Positions 56,405 through 64,000 of a stretch of DNA of 64,000 nucleotides are shown here, piece by piece (the stretch's first letter is position 1; each line of letters begins with the position of its first letter). The DNA lies in contig NZ_CP123229.1 of the NCBI RefSeq assembly GCF_029855125.1, forward strand, positions 62,001 through 126,000, read 5' to 3'. This DNA comes from Methylocapsa sp. D3K7 (GTDB lineage: Bacteria; Pseudomonadota; Alphaproteobacteria; Rhizobiales; Beijerinckiaceae). The notes under the pieces are model-generated. The model did no database searches. It was not told where the DNA came from and worked only from the letters and a program-made list of their open reading frames with translations. A program made the position numbers and the translations under genes.

Positions 56405-58549
56405 ATGTTTGAAATCCATCGTGAGGAAATTGATTGGGCCGGGCGCAAGCTCGTTCTCGAAACCGGCAAGGTCGCCCGCCAGGCCGATGGCGCCGTCATC
56501 GCGACCTATGGCGAAACCACGGTTCTCGCCACGGTTGTCTCGCTCAAGGAGCCAAAGCCGGGGATCGATTTTTTCCCCCTGACAGTCAATTATCAAGAAA
56601 AGGCTTTCGCGGCGGGGCGGATTCCGGGCGGCTACTTCAAACGCGAGGGCAGGCCGTCGGAAAAGGAGACGCTTGTCTCCCGCTTGATTGACCGCCCGAT
56701 CCGCCCGTTGTTCCCCGACGGCTATCGCAATGACACGCAAATCGTCGCGACGGTGCTCTCGCATGATCTGGAGAACGATCCCGATATTTTGGCACTGGTC
56801 GCGGCTTCGGCGGCGCTGACGCTTTCCGGCATTCCCTTCATGGGCCCGGTTGGGGCGGCGCGCGTGGGTCATATCAATGGTGCAATAAAGCTCAATCCCA
56901 CCATCGAGGAGCTGAAGCAATCCTCCCTCGACCTCGTGGTCGCCGGGACGGGCGATGCCGTGCTGATGGTCGAATCGGAAGCCAAGGAACTCTCGGAAGC
57001 CGTGATGCTCCAGGCCGTCATGGCCGGTCATGCCGGGTTCCAGCCGGTGATCGACGCGATCATCCGGCTCGCCGAAAAAGCCGCCAAACAGCCCCGCGAT
57101 TTGAATACCGTCGACAAAAGCGACGTCGAGATCGCAGTGCGGGAGATCGCCGAGGCTGATTTGCGCGCCGCCTATAAAATCACCGCGAAACAGGATCGCT
57201 ACAATGCGGTCGACGCGGTGAAGGGGAAAGTTTTCGCGGCCCTTTTGCCCGCTGGCGGCGAGCCGAAGTTTTCGAAGGAGCTTGTGGCCGAGGTCTTCCA
57301 TGATCTGCAAGCGAAAGTTGTCCGCTGGAACATTCTCGACACCGGCATCCGAATCGACGGACGCGATGTCAAGACGGTTCGTCCGATTGTCGCCGAAGTT
57401 GGCGTTCTGCCGCGCACGCATGGCTCGGCACTGTTCACAAGGGGCGAGACGCAGGCACTGGTCGTCGCGACACTTGGCACCGGCGAGGACGAACAATTCG
57501 TCGACAGTCTCGAAGGGACTTATAAGGAGCGCTTCCTTCTTCATTATAATTTTCCTCCCTATTCGGTCGGTGAAACTGGACGCATGGGTTCGCCAGGGCG
57601 GCGTGAAATTGGGCATGGCAAGCTGGCTTGGCGCGCCATTCGTCCGATGCTGCCGGCCGCGGCGGAATTTCCCTATACGGTGCGGATCGTCTCCGAGATC
57701 ACGGAATCGAACGGCTCATCATCCATGGCAACGGTCTGCGGCTCGTCGCTTGCCCTGATGGATGCGGGCGTGCCCTTGAAGCGGCCGACAGCTGGAATCG
57801 CGATGGGTCTCATATTGGAGGGCGAGCGCTTTGCCGTCCTCTCCGATATTCTCGGCGACGAGGATCATCTGGGCGATATGGATTTCAAGGTGGCGGGGAC
57901 CGACGAAGGTATCACCTCGCTGCAGATGGACATCAAGATCACCGGCATCAATGAGGAAATCATGCGGGTGGCCTTGGATCAGGCGAAGGCCGGCCGCCTC
58001 CATATTTTGGGCGAGATGAGCAAGGCGCTCACCGGGGCGCGGGCGGAACTTGGCGAATTCGCGCCGCGTATCGAAACCTTGAAAATCCCGACCGACAAAA
58101 TACGCGAAGTGATCGGGACCGGCGGCAAGGTCATTCGTGAGATCGTCGAGAAAACCGGCGCCAAGATCAACATCGAGGATGACGGCACGGTGAAGGTGGC
58201 ATCCTCGGATGGCAATTCGATCCGCGCCGCGATCAACTGGATCAAGTCCATCGCCAATGATCCGGAAGTTGGCCAAATCTACGATGGCACGGTCGTCAAG
58301 GTTGTCGATTTCGGCGCCTTCGTGAATTTCTTTGGCGCCAAGGACGGTCTCGTCCACATCTCCCAGCTTGCCAAGGGACGCGTCGCGAAAACCTCCGATG
58401 TCGTCAAGGAAGGCGACAAGGTCAAAGTGAAGCTGCTCGGCTTTGATGAGCGCGGCAAGGTGCGTCTGTCGATGCGCATCGTCGATCAGCAAACGGGGGA
58501 AGACCTCGAAGCCAAGGAAAAACTCGAAGAGCAGGAAGCCGGGGAATAA
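56405..58549 (+). CDS. pnp: Polyribonucleotide nucleotidyltransferase (PNPase)
   Basis: A 714-residue enzyme starting at ATG 56405. Two RNase PH-like domains (residues 1-230 and 310-545), then a KH domain ([34 protein letters not shown], about 560-595) and an S1 domain ([33 protein letters not shown], about 620-690) are visible. The phosphate-binding stretch [16 protein letters not shown] and the [11 protein letters not shown] segment are intact. It degrades RNA phosphorolytically and acts in mRNA turnover. The length and order are standard. Confidence 0.97.
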   Translation: MFEIHREEIDWAGRKLVLETGKVARQADGAVIATYGETTVLATVVSLKEPKPGIDFFPLTVNYQEKAFAAGRIPGGYFKREGRPSEKETLVSRLIDRPIRPLFPDGYRNDTQIVATVLSHDLENDPDILALVAASAALTLSGIPFMGPVGAARVGHINGAIKLNPTIEELKQSSLDLVVAGTGDAVLMVESEAKELSEAVMLQAVMAGHAGFQPVIDAIIRLAEKAAKQPRDLNTVDKSDVEIAVREIAEADLRAAYKITAKQDRYNAVDAVKGKVFAALLPAGGEPKFSKELVAEVFHDLQAKVVRWNILDTGIRIDGRDVKTVRPIVAEVGVLPRTHGSALFTRGETQALVVATLGTGEDEQFVDSLEGTYKERFLLHYNFPPYSVGETGRMGSPGRREIGHGKLAWRAIRPMLPAAAEFPYTVRIVSEITESNGSSSMATVCGSSLALMDAGVPLKRPTAGIAMGLILEGERFAVLSDILGDEDHLGDMDFKVAGTDEGITSLQMDIKITGINEEIMRVALDQAKAGRLHILGEMSKALTGARAELGEFAPRIETLKIPTDKIREVIGTGGKVIREIVEKTGAKINIEDDGTVKVASSDGNSIRAAINWIKSIANDPEVGQIYDGTVVKVVDFGAFVNFFGAKDGLVHISQLAKGRVAKTSDVVKEGDKVKVKLLGFDERGKVRLSMRIVDQQTGEDLEAKEKLEEQEAGE

Positions 58550-58586
58550 GACCCGCTCGCTTTGCTCACATGCATCGATCGATCCT

Positions 58587-58618
58587 GTCCCGGACGAGCT
58601 ATTTGGCTTTTCCGGGAC
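58587..58618 (+). terminator. Hairpin downstream of pnp
   Basis: GTCCCGGA (58587-58594) pairs perfectly with TCCGGGAC (58611-58618). The loop is 16 nt and the U-tract after it is poor (GCTCCTTTG). It is a likely 3' end for pnp. Confidence 0.4.
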
Positions 58619-58755
58619 GCTCCTTTGATGCGTCCCCGCTGTGCCAGCTAGACCAGCACGGCACTGAAAAATCGCATCCCTGAGGCCAAGCCTTCACCCC
58701 TCTGTCATGACAAAGGTGCTAAATTGTCATGATTTAAATCGTGGCGGGGGAGCAG

Positions 58756-59464
58756 ATGTTCGATCACATGCGCCATTTGACGGAGGCTTTTTACCCTTAT
58801 TTCCTCCGGTTGCATGGCTCTCTCCAAAGCGATTTTTTCTACGCTGCCGCGATCTTCGCTTGGGCCAAGGCGCTGACGGCCATTGGCGCAGCCTATATGA
58901 AGCGGATGATCCCGCTGCGGACCATGGCCATGGAATGTGTTTGGTGTCGTTGCCGGCATCAGTGCTGGTAGCCTCGCCACCTTTATCGAACATGCGGTGA
59001 ATCTTCCGCTTAACGCCACGCGATTGCGGGAGATGCGCCGCCTTGTCGCGAGCGTGCGCGGGGCGAGTTCAACCGAGTTGAATATCGAGTGGTTGAAGCC
59101 CTTTATGCATCCGCGTGTACTCAAGGCCGGGAACCGGGTGTTTTCGAAAGGCGACGAGGCGAACGAGGCTTTTTTGCTCGTCGAAGGCCGCGTCGTCGTG
59201 CCCGAGATTTCCGCGCAACTTGAGCCTGGTGCCATTTTCGGCGAAATGGCGCTGTTCACGGCCGCTGGGCAGCGAACCGCATCCGCGGTATGCGCCAGTG
59301 ATGTCCGGCTGCTTGTCATCACCTATGAGCAGTTTGAGCAGCTGTATTTTCAAAATCCGGAATTCGGTCTCTATCTCGTTCGACTTATTGTGCGACGCTT
59401 TGAAATGAATCATGCAACGCAGACTGCACCGGGGCGCTTGCGCCATGATCCAACGCCGCTCTGA
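58756..59464 (+). pseudogene. Membrane cyclic-nucleotide-binding protein, frameshifted first copy
   Basis: This is a paralogue of the intact gene at 59578-60279, starting at an equivalent ATG after the same GGGGGA. The first 55 residues read in one frame (FFYAAAIFAWAKALTAIGAAYMKRMIP). Near 58935 about five bases are missing against the second copy, and the rest continues in another frame (VFGVVAGISAGSLATFIEHAVNLPLN) through a cNMP-binding fold (RVFSKGDEANEAFLLVEGRVVV; GAIFGEMALFTAAGQRTASAV). An ORF from 58937 could still make the C-terminal 175 residues. The conserved second part suggests the break is recent or a sequencing error. Confidence 0.75.
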
Positions 59465-59577
59465 TGGGCGCCTCTCCGCCCGCCAGGGCAAAGACACCGC
59501 AAGCCCATGCTTCAATCCCTCCGTCACCGATGAAATGTTTGTTAAGCTGTCGCATCCGAATCGCGGCGGGGGACAAA

Positions 59578-60279
59578 ATGTTCGACGGTGTGCTCCATAT
59601 TGCTGATAGTTTGAAATCTCTTTTCCCGCATATCTATGGATCCTTTCGCGATTATGTACGGGATGGCATTGAAATTCTCGCTTGGGCGGAAGCGCTGACA
59701 GCGATCGGCTCTGCCTATGTGAAGCGGATGATCCCGCTCCGGGCCACGGCCATTCTCAACAACCTGTTTGGTGTCGCCGCCGGCATCGGCTCGGGTAGTT
59801 TTTCGACGTTCGTCGAGCACGCGGTGAACCTTCCGCTCAACGCCATTCGTTTGCGGGAAATGCGCCGTCTCGTCGAGAGCGTCCGCGAAGCGAGTGCGGC
59901 TGATTTGAAGATTGAATGGCTGAAGCCTTTTATGCACCCGCGTGCGTTGAAGGTAGGAAGCTCGGTCTTTTCGAAGGGAGATGAGGCGAGCGAAGCGTTC
60001 CTGCTTGTTGAGGGAAGAATCGTCATTGCCGAGAGTGCGGCCGTACTCGAACCGGGCACTATCTTTGGCGAGATGGCGCTGTTCACGGCCTCGGGCCGCC
60101 GCACCGCTTCCGCGACATGTTCGAGCGATGTTCGGCTGCTCGTCATTACGTATGAACAATTCGAGCAGTTATATTTTCAAAATCCGGAATTCGGGCTTTA
60201 TCTCGTCCGTCTCATCGTGCGCCGCTTCGAGATGAATGACGCGACGCTGGGCGCCGCGAAAGCTGTGGCCATCGGCTGA
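59578..60279 (+). CDS. Membrane-associated cyclic-nucleotide-binding protein
   Basis: A 233-residue protein; ATG 59578 follows GGGGGA. Residues 30-90 hold two or three short hydrophobic segments (IEILAWAEALTAIGSAY, LNNLFGVAAGIGSGSFSTFVEHAV). Residues 125-225 are a cNMP-binding fold: SVFSKGDEASEAFLLVEGRIVI, then GTIFGEMALFTASGRRTASAT, with an arginine and serine/threonine where cAMP-binding proteins have them. There is no DNA-binding domain or effector. It probably senses cAMP at the membrane. It is the intact member of a tandem pair. Confidence 0.75.
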   Translation: MFDGVLHIADSLKSLFPHIYGSFRDYVRDGIEILAWAEALTAIGSAYVKRMIPLRATAILNNLFGVAAGIGSGSFSTFVEHAVNLPLNAIRLREMRRLVESVREASAADLKIEWLKPFMHPRALKVGSSVFSKGDEASEAFLLVEGRIVIAESAAVLEPGTIFGEMALFTASGRRTASATCSSDVRLLVITYEQFEQLYFQNPEFGLYLVRLIVRRFEMNDATLGAAKAVAIG

Positions 60280-60317
60280 CTGGGTGGCAAGAACGGGATC
60301 CCCGATCCAGGGCGCCG

Positions 60318-60575
60318 TCATTCCTTCGAGAGCGCGATCCGCAAGAGCCGCTCTTTGACGCAATCGAGACCGCCAAGCATCCCATAGCTCGCGATCGCGC
60401 CTGCATAGGAATAGGAAACAGTCTTGTCTCTGTGCACATATGTTCCCGCCATGCCGACGATCTCTCCGGCTCTGGCGGCTTCGAGCAGACGCTCGAGTTC
60501 CTCGATCAAGGTTGGATTGGGTTGGGAGGACGGAAATGCAAAGCCGCCGCGTATGTTAACCACCTTATCAGACAT
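60318..60575 (-). CDS. Small conserved hypothetical protein
   Basis: An 85-residue protein if started at ATG 60575 (SDKVVNIRGGFAFP); ATG 60641 would give 107 residues with a hydrophobic N-terminus, and neither has a good ribosome-binding site. An acidic helix (NPTLIEELERLLEAARAGEIVGMAGTYV) and a closing LGGLDCVKERLLRIAL are reminiscent of small phage- or plasmid-borne hypotheticals. It is divergent from the cysteine protease gene, about 190 bp away. The function is unknown. Confidence 0.5.
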   Translation of the reverse strand: MSDKVVNIRGGFAFPSSQPNPTLIEELERLLEAARAGEIVGMAGTYVHRDKTVSYSYAGAIASYGMLGGLDCVKERLLRIALSKE

Positions 60576-60770
60576 GAGAACTGCCGTTTGACAAATTGCG
60601 TTGCCCGGAACGGGAACGAGGATACTTAAAGCAAGCAACATTTATGCCATATTGATGAAAATTCCGAATCCAACTGGAAAATCGGGTGACATCGAACATC
60701 CGTTGGTTGCGCAGAGCGGGAAAACCAATAGACTCGCGAAAAAATAGCAACTGGTAATGGGGAAACGCAC

Positions 60771-61901
60771 ATGGATGCCGCCGATCTCATCCACGCTACG
60801 ACGCAGCCATTTTCCTCCCTTCACCGCGACATTCAAATTGCCGGTTGGCTTTTCCGTATCCGGCGGCTGGCTTTCCATATGCAGCCGCAGACGGAATCGA
60901 ATTGGTGCTGGGCGGCAACCTCCACCAGCGTCTCGCATTATTATTGGTACAGAAGCCGATGGACGCAGTGCCGCGTCGCGTGTGCCGAGCTGAACCTGCA
61001 AACTTGCTGTGAGATACCGGCGCCTGATGATTGCAATGTTCCGTGGTTTCTCGATAGGGCGCTCACGCGGACTCAAAATTTTGTCAGCATTTCCGGGCCG
61101 ATCCCCTTCAATGAGGTGCGCGCCGAAATCGATGCGGGGCGTCCGGTCGGGGCACGAATTGGCTGGTCTGGCGGGGGTGGCCACTTCGTGGTGATTTATG
61201 GCTATACGAAGGTGCTGGCCCAGGAGTATTTTGATATCGATGATCCGATTTATGGAAAATCACACCTCAAGGTCGCGGATTTCAGCAATCATTACCAAAC
61301 CACCGGCAGCTGGACGCATGCTTATCTAACACAGAGCTATATCGGCGACATGTTCATTAACCCCAACTTAGTTGACGAAGAGATCGCGCGGAAAATCTGG
61401 GGCGAACGGCCGGTGCTTTCCGCGAGCTTAGGTGAGGAAGCTTTGCTCTCGACGGATGGACGCTCCCTGGGCTTGGCGCATCCGGTTTTTAGCTTGAGCT
61501 TACGCGATCTCACTGGCGAGGGACACCCGCAGCAGACGGGTTTGCGCGTGCTGGAGCTTGAGGGAGAGAGGCCGCGCGTCTACTATGATATCATCGAGGA
61601 TCGGGTAAGCCAGATGTCCGGGGCCAATCCCTATCTTGATCTCTTCACGCGAGCGCTGGACGCCGTTGCGCAAATCCCGGCTGGAGAGAAACGATTTGAG
61701 CTGCGGCTCTTACGCATCCCGGCGCTCAACTTCGAGGCGTTGTGGTTGCATTCTGGCGAGGGTCAGGATGACCAATTGTTGCCGCTGCGAAGCTTTCATG
61801 GGTTTACGGCGATGCATCCGGTGTCTTATGCCGAAGCGATCGAGCGTTTGCGCGAGGCGGCGCGGCGCGTAGCCCGACAAGACGATACGATGGGCGCCTA
61901 A
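60771..61901 (+). CDS. Papain-like cysteine protease family protein
   Basis: A 376-residue protein; ATG 60771 follows GGGGA. The N-terminal 190 residues look like a papain/C39-like fold: SNWCWAATSTSVSHYYWY with the nucleophile Cys46, WSGGGGHFVVIYGYTKV with His138, and FDIDDPIYGKS giving the third residue. Extra cysteines (VACAELNLQTCCEIP) may form disulfides. The C-terminal 180 residues have no recognised domain. No signal peptide was seen. Related proteins with the NWCWAA motif (AvrRpt2-like) act as secreted effectors or modifying proteases; here the role is unassigned. Confidence 0.7.
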   Translation: MDAADLIHATTQPFSSLHRDIQIAGWLFRIRRLAFHMQPQTESNWCWAATSTSVSHYYWYRSRWTQCRVACAELNLQTCCEIPAPDDCNVPWFLDRALTRTQNFVSISGPIPFNEVRAEIDAGRPVGARIGWSGGGGHFVVIYGYTKVLAQEYFDIDDPIYGKSHLKVADFSNHYQTTGSWTHAYLTQSYIGDMFINPNLVDEEIARKIWGERPVLSASLGEEALLSTDGRSLGLAHPVFSLSLRDLTGEGHPQQTGLRVLELEGERPRVYYDIIEDRVSQMSGANPYLDLFTRALDAVAQIPAGEKRFELRLLRIPALNFEALWLHSGEGQDDQLLPLRSFHGFTAMHPVSYAEAIERLREAARRVARQDDTMGA

Positions 61902-62274
61902 CATTTCGAAGCTTGCAGTCGTGTCTCATAAATGGGGCGCTCGCGGTCCATTGTACAGGTGCCGCCGCACATTGGCTTCATCGGCCCTCGGAGAGCGCTT
62001 CGAGCGCACGATTGATCACCGCACCGCCGATGCCTTTTGACAACCTCCCTCAGGTCGGCCATGTTGCGGTAAGCGATGATATTGAACTACGCTCAATTAT
62101 CATAACACTCACTTTTGTCGGTCTGGCCAGCGGCAATGTGGCGATCAAGCGCGGGACTCTGGCTAAGACAGGGACAAAAAGCCTGGCTCTTTGCAGGGAA
62201 GGGTGCAGCTGAAGCATAAAGCCTTTGCGGATCGGTATCCAGCGCGACTAAATCTAATTTTTTAGGTAAAACAA
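61902..62274. other. Intergenic transition into a low-GC segment
   Basis: No coding sequence is supported in this 373-bp stretch. Base composition drops from GC-rich to AT-rich within its last 60 bases, just before the arylsulfotransferase-like gene. Confidence 0.5.
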
Positions 62275-63855
62275 ATGTTTTATAAAGGACTTTTATACTT
62301 ACTTTTATTGCTTCCATTCATGGCAATTATTACTAGTAGCAGTATAGCTAGTTCGCTTGATAGTCAGAATTGCGGGACAGTGCCATATCCATCAAACACT
62401 GGCCATAAGACTCCAAACCCAATTATAAAATCTTCACAGGTCTGGAGCTTTGTGAGTGAGCCACAGCTGCACCCGATGAAAGTTGCTATCAATACATATG
62501 ATGCTCGCACATCTTCAGGGTTAATATTTCTTGCCCCATATGCTTTTTCCGACGACGCTACTTACGGACAGCCAGGATCATTAATTTTGGATAATACGGG
62601 CAATCCTGTTTGGTTTCTCCCGTTAAACAGCCCTAATTTGATGAATACGGATTTCCGGATGCAGCAATTGGGCGGTAAACCAGTACTAAGTTTTTGGCAA
62701 GGCACTCTTGCTACACCGCCAACGTACACCAATGTGCCAGCCGGGTCATCCGAGCCAGGTTCTTGTTATTATATTGTTGACAACACCTATCGAGTCATAA
62801 AAACGGTCGCTGCTCAAAATGGTTTTACTGCCGATATCCATGAATTCCTGCTTACTCCAAGTAATACCGCGTTGCTTCTTTCTACCCGGACTGTATCTAT
62901 GGATCTGACTCCGTATGGAGGTCCGCAACATGGATATGTCCAAGATTTTGCAATCCAAGAAATTGATTTGAAAACGAATAATTTGTTATTTTTCTGGGAC
63001 GCGTTGAATCACATTCCGCTTGCTGAGTCCTACGAGCCGGCATCAAGCGCAAGTTTCAGCAACAACACATGGGATGCTTATCATTTAAATTCTATAGGGC
63101 TTACGGACGACGCCAAAGATATTGTGGTATCTGGGCGTAATACTTCAACAATTTATAAAATAAACAAGCCAAGCGGAATGATTGTCTGGCGGCTCGGCGG
63201 CAAGCAAAGCGACTTCACGATAGAAAGCGGGGCAGAATTCTCATGGCAGCATGATGCGCGTTTTCTGCCACCTAATGTAATAAGCATGTTTGACGATAAT
63301 TGCTGCGAAACCTCTGGTTCAGTCCCAGCTGGGACGCCACCATCGCATGGGCTGTTCCTGCAATTAAACTTAGCCGCCAAGACGGCTAGTCTGTTAAGAG
63401 AGTATTATCATGATCCTAACCTAAATATTTCGTCACAGGGAAACACACAGAGCTTGGCCAATGGCAATGTATTCATTGGATGGGGGCAATCCGCCTATTA
63501 TAGCGAATATGCAGCAGGAGGCAGCACGCTTTATGACGCCCAAATGCCGGGCAGCAATTATACATATCGCGCCTATCGCGAAAAGTGGGTTGGAACTCCT
63601 TATTATCCGCCAAGCATTGCTGTAGAATCAAACAATGGTGTAGCTACGGTCTATGCCTCATGGAATGGTTCGACAGAAACTACCACCTGGCAGCTGTTTA
63701 GCGGCAGCGGCCTCAAGCAATTCTCGCTCACGAAAACTGTGGCTAAATCTGGATTTGAAACTGCGATCTCGGTGACAAATTCAGGACCGTATTTTCAGGT
63801 GAAGGCCTTGGACGCCAGTGGCAAGGTGATCGGGATATCTAAGATCACGCGCTAG
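62275..63855 (+). CDS. Arylsulfotransferase (ASST)-like secreted protein, low GC
   Basis: A 526-residue protein with a signal peptide (LLYLLLLLPFMAIITSSSIA). The body resembles the Arylsulfotran_2 beta-propeller: YQFQ-type blades are seen in GSLILDNTGNPVWFLPLNSP, DIHEFLLTPSNTALLLSTR, SGRNTSTIYKINKPSGMIVWRLGGKQSDF, and FSWQHDARFLPPNVISMFDDN. Conserved histidines of such enzymes are in DIHEF and WQHDARF. A C-terminal Ig-like part (FSLTKTVAKSGFETAISV) follows. Family enzymes transfer sulfate between phenols, but members like this may act on other substrates. Codon use is far more AT-rich than its neighbours, indicating transfer. Confidence 0.75.
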   Translation: MFYKGLLYLLLLLPFMAIITSSSIASSLDSQNCGTVPYPSNTGHKTPNPIIKSSQVWSFVSEPQLHPMKVAINTYDARTSSGLIFLAPYAFSDDATYGQPGSLILDNTGNPVWFLPLNSPNLMNTDFRMQQLGGKPVLSFWQGTLATPPTYTNVPAGSSEPGSCYYIVDNTYRVIKTVAAQNGFTADIHEFLLTPSNTALLLSTRTVSMDLTPYGGPQHGYVQDFAIQEIDLKTNNLLFFWDALNHIPLAESYEPASSASFSNNTWDAYHLNSIGLTDDAKDIVVSGRNTSTIYKINKPSGMIVWRLGGKQSDFTIESGAEFSWQHDARFLPPNVISMFDDNCCETSGSVPAGTPPSHGLFLQLNLAAKTASLLREYYHDPNLNISSQGNTQSLANGNVFIGWGQSAYYSEYAAGGSTLYDAQMPGSNYTYRAYREKWVGTPYYPPSIAVESNNGVATVYASWNGSTETTTWQLFSGSGLKQFSLTKTVAKSGFETAISVTNSGPYFQVKALDASGKVIGISKITR

Positions 63856-63860
63856 GGTTT

Positions 63861-63909
63861 GGTATGACGCGCAGCGCCCGCTTCATTCCGCGCGTTGAGC
63901 GCTCATACC
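63861..63909 (+). terminator. Long imperfect hairpin after the ASST-like gene
   Basis: GGTATGA plus GCGC (63861-63872, one bulged base) pairs with GCGC plus TCATACC (63899-63909). There is no T-run. It is a possible 3' end. The rest to the window edge is non-coding as far as can be seen. Confidence 0.35.
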
Positions 63910-64000
63910 GAAGGTGACGCACAAGACATTGTTAACAAATACCGCACACTAATGCAGCGACGCTTCCAATAGTTGCGCCACCGGAAAAACCCAGCAGCCG

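Noticed and set aside
1-64000. CRISPR array, insertion sequence, prophage or integrase
   Set aside because: No regular short repeats with unique spacers, no transposase or integrase motifs, and no flanking terminal repeats were seen.

Overview
The window reads as a chromosomal segment of an alphaproteobacterium of the order Rhizobiales, most like the Beijerinckiaceae/Methylocystaceae side. The basis is high-GC coding sequence, a complete Entner-Doudoroff operon, a hisS-hisZ-hisG cluster with the divergent alphaproteobacterial HisRS, MmcB, rpsO-pnp, and many long TPR and cyclic-nucleotide-binding proteins. No rRNA, convincing tRNA, CRISPR array or insertion sequence was found. Two ParB-binding (parS-type) palindromes at about 39.3 and 47.6 kb suggest the segment lies in the centromere/origin-proximal part of the chromosome.

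Layout. 0-9.5 kb: an arginine-deiminase-fold amidinohydrolase (cut by the left edge) divergent from an Lrp regulator, an L,D-transpeptidase, a Crp/Fnr regulator, a lone allophanate-hydrolase amidase domain, a large outer-membrane barrel protein, a MOSC protein and a glutaminase fused to STAS and cyclic-nucleotide-binding domains. 9.6-14.3 kb: TPR/beta-barrel protein, FecR-domain protein and CHASE2-adenylate cyclase, a likely envelope-to-cAMP signalling unit. 14.5-27.1 kb: HD-fold protein, PEP carboxylase, methyltransferase, HAD phosphatase, small secreted protein, GST and a 1460-aa Lhr helicase. 27.4-32.1 kb: zwf-edd-eda plus a class II aldolase. 32.1-35.6 kb: a segmental duplication of the aldolase tail plus a family-2 glycosyltransferase with reciprocal decay of the two copies, followed by a lower-GC pyruvyl-transferase-like gene; this is probably a remnant of a surface-polysaccharide locus. 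35.8-41.5 kb: DUF2076 protein, then hisS (with an unusually large insertion), a small ParB-fold-like protein, a 42-bp perfect parS palindrome, hisZ and hisG. 41.6-47.6 kb: MmcB, a membrane pentapeptide-repeat protein, BioA, small proteins, an FAD monooxygenase and the second parS palindrome. 48-55.4 kb: a two-ORF TPR system joined by a possible -1 frameshift site, a PQQ-type sugar dehydrogenase fused to cytochrome c, and a 1099-aa unrecognised membrane protein. 55.8-64 kb: rpsO, pnp, tandem membrane cyclic-nucleotide-binding proteins (first copy frameshifted), a papain-like cysteine protease and a low-GC arylsulfotransferase-like gene.

A recurring theme is cyclic-nucleotide signalling: one predicted cyclase and at least four proteins or relics with cNMP-binding folds occur in 60 kb. 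The observations most worth following are the extended parS palindromes, the possible frameshift-fused TPR protein, the duplicated aldolase/glycosyltransferase block, the expanded HisRS insertion and the 1099-aa membrane protein. All functional calls rest on motif recognition by eye; no database search was run.
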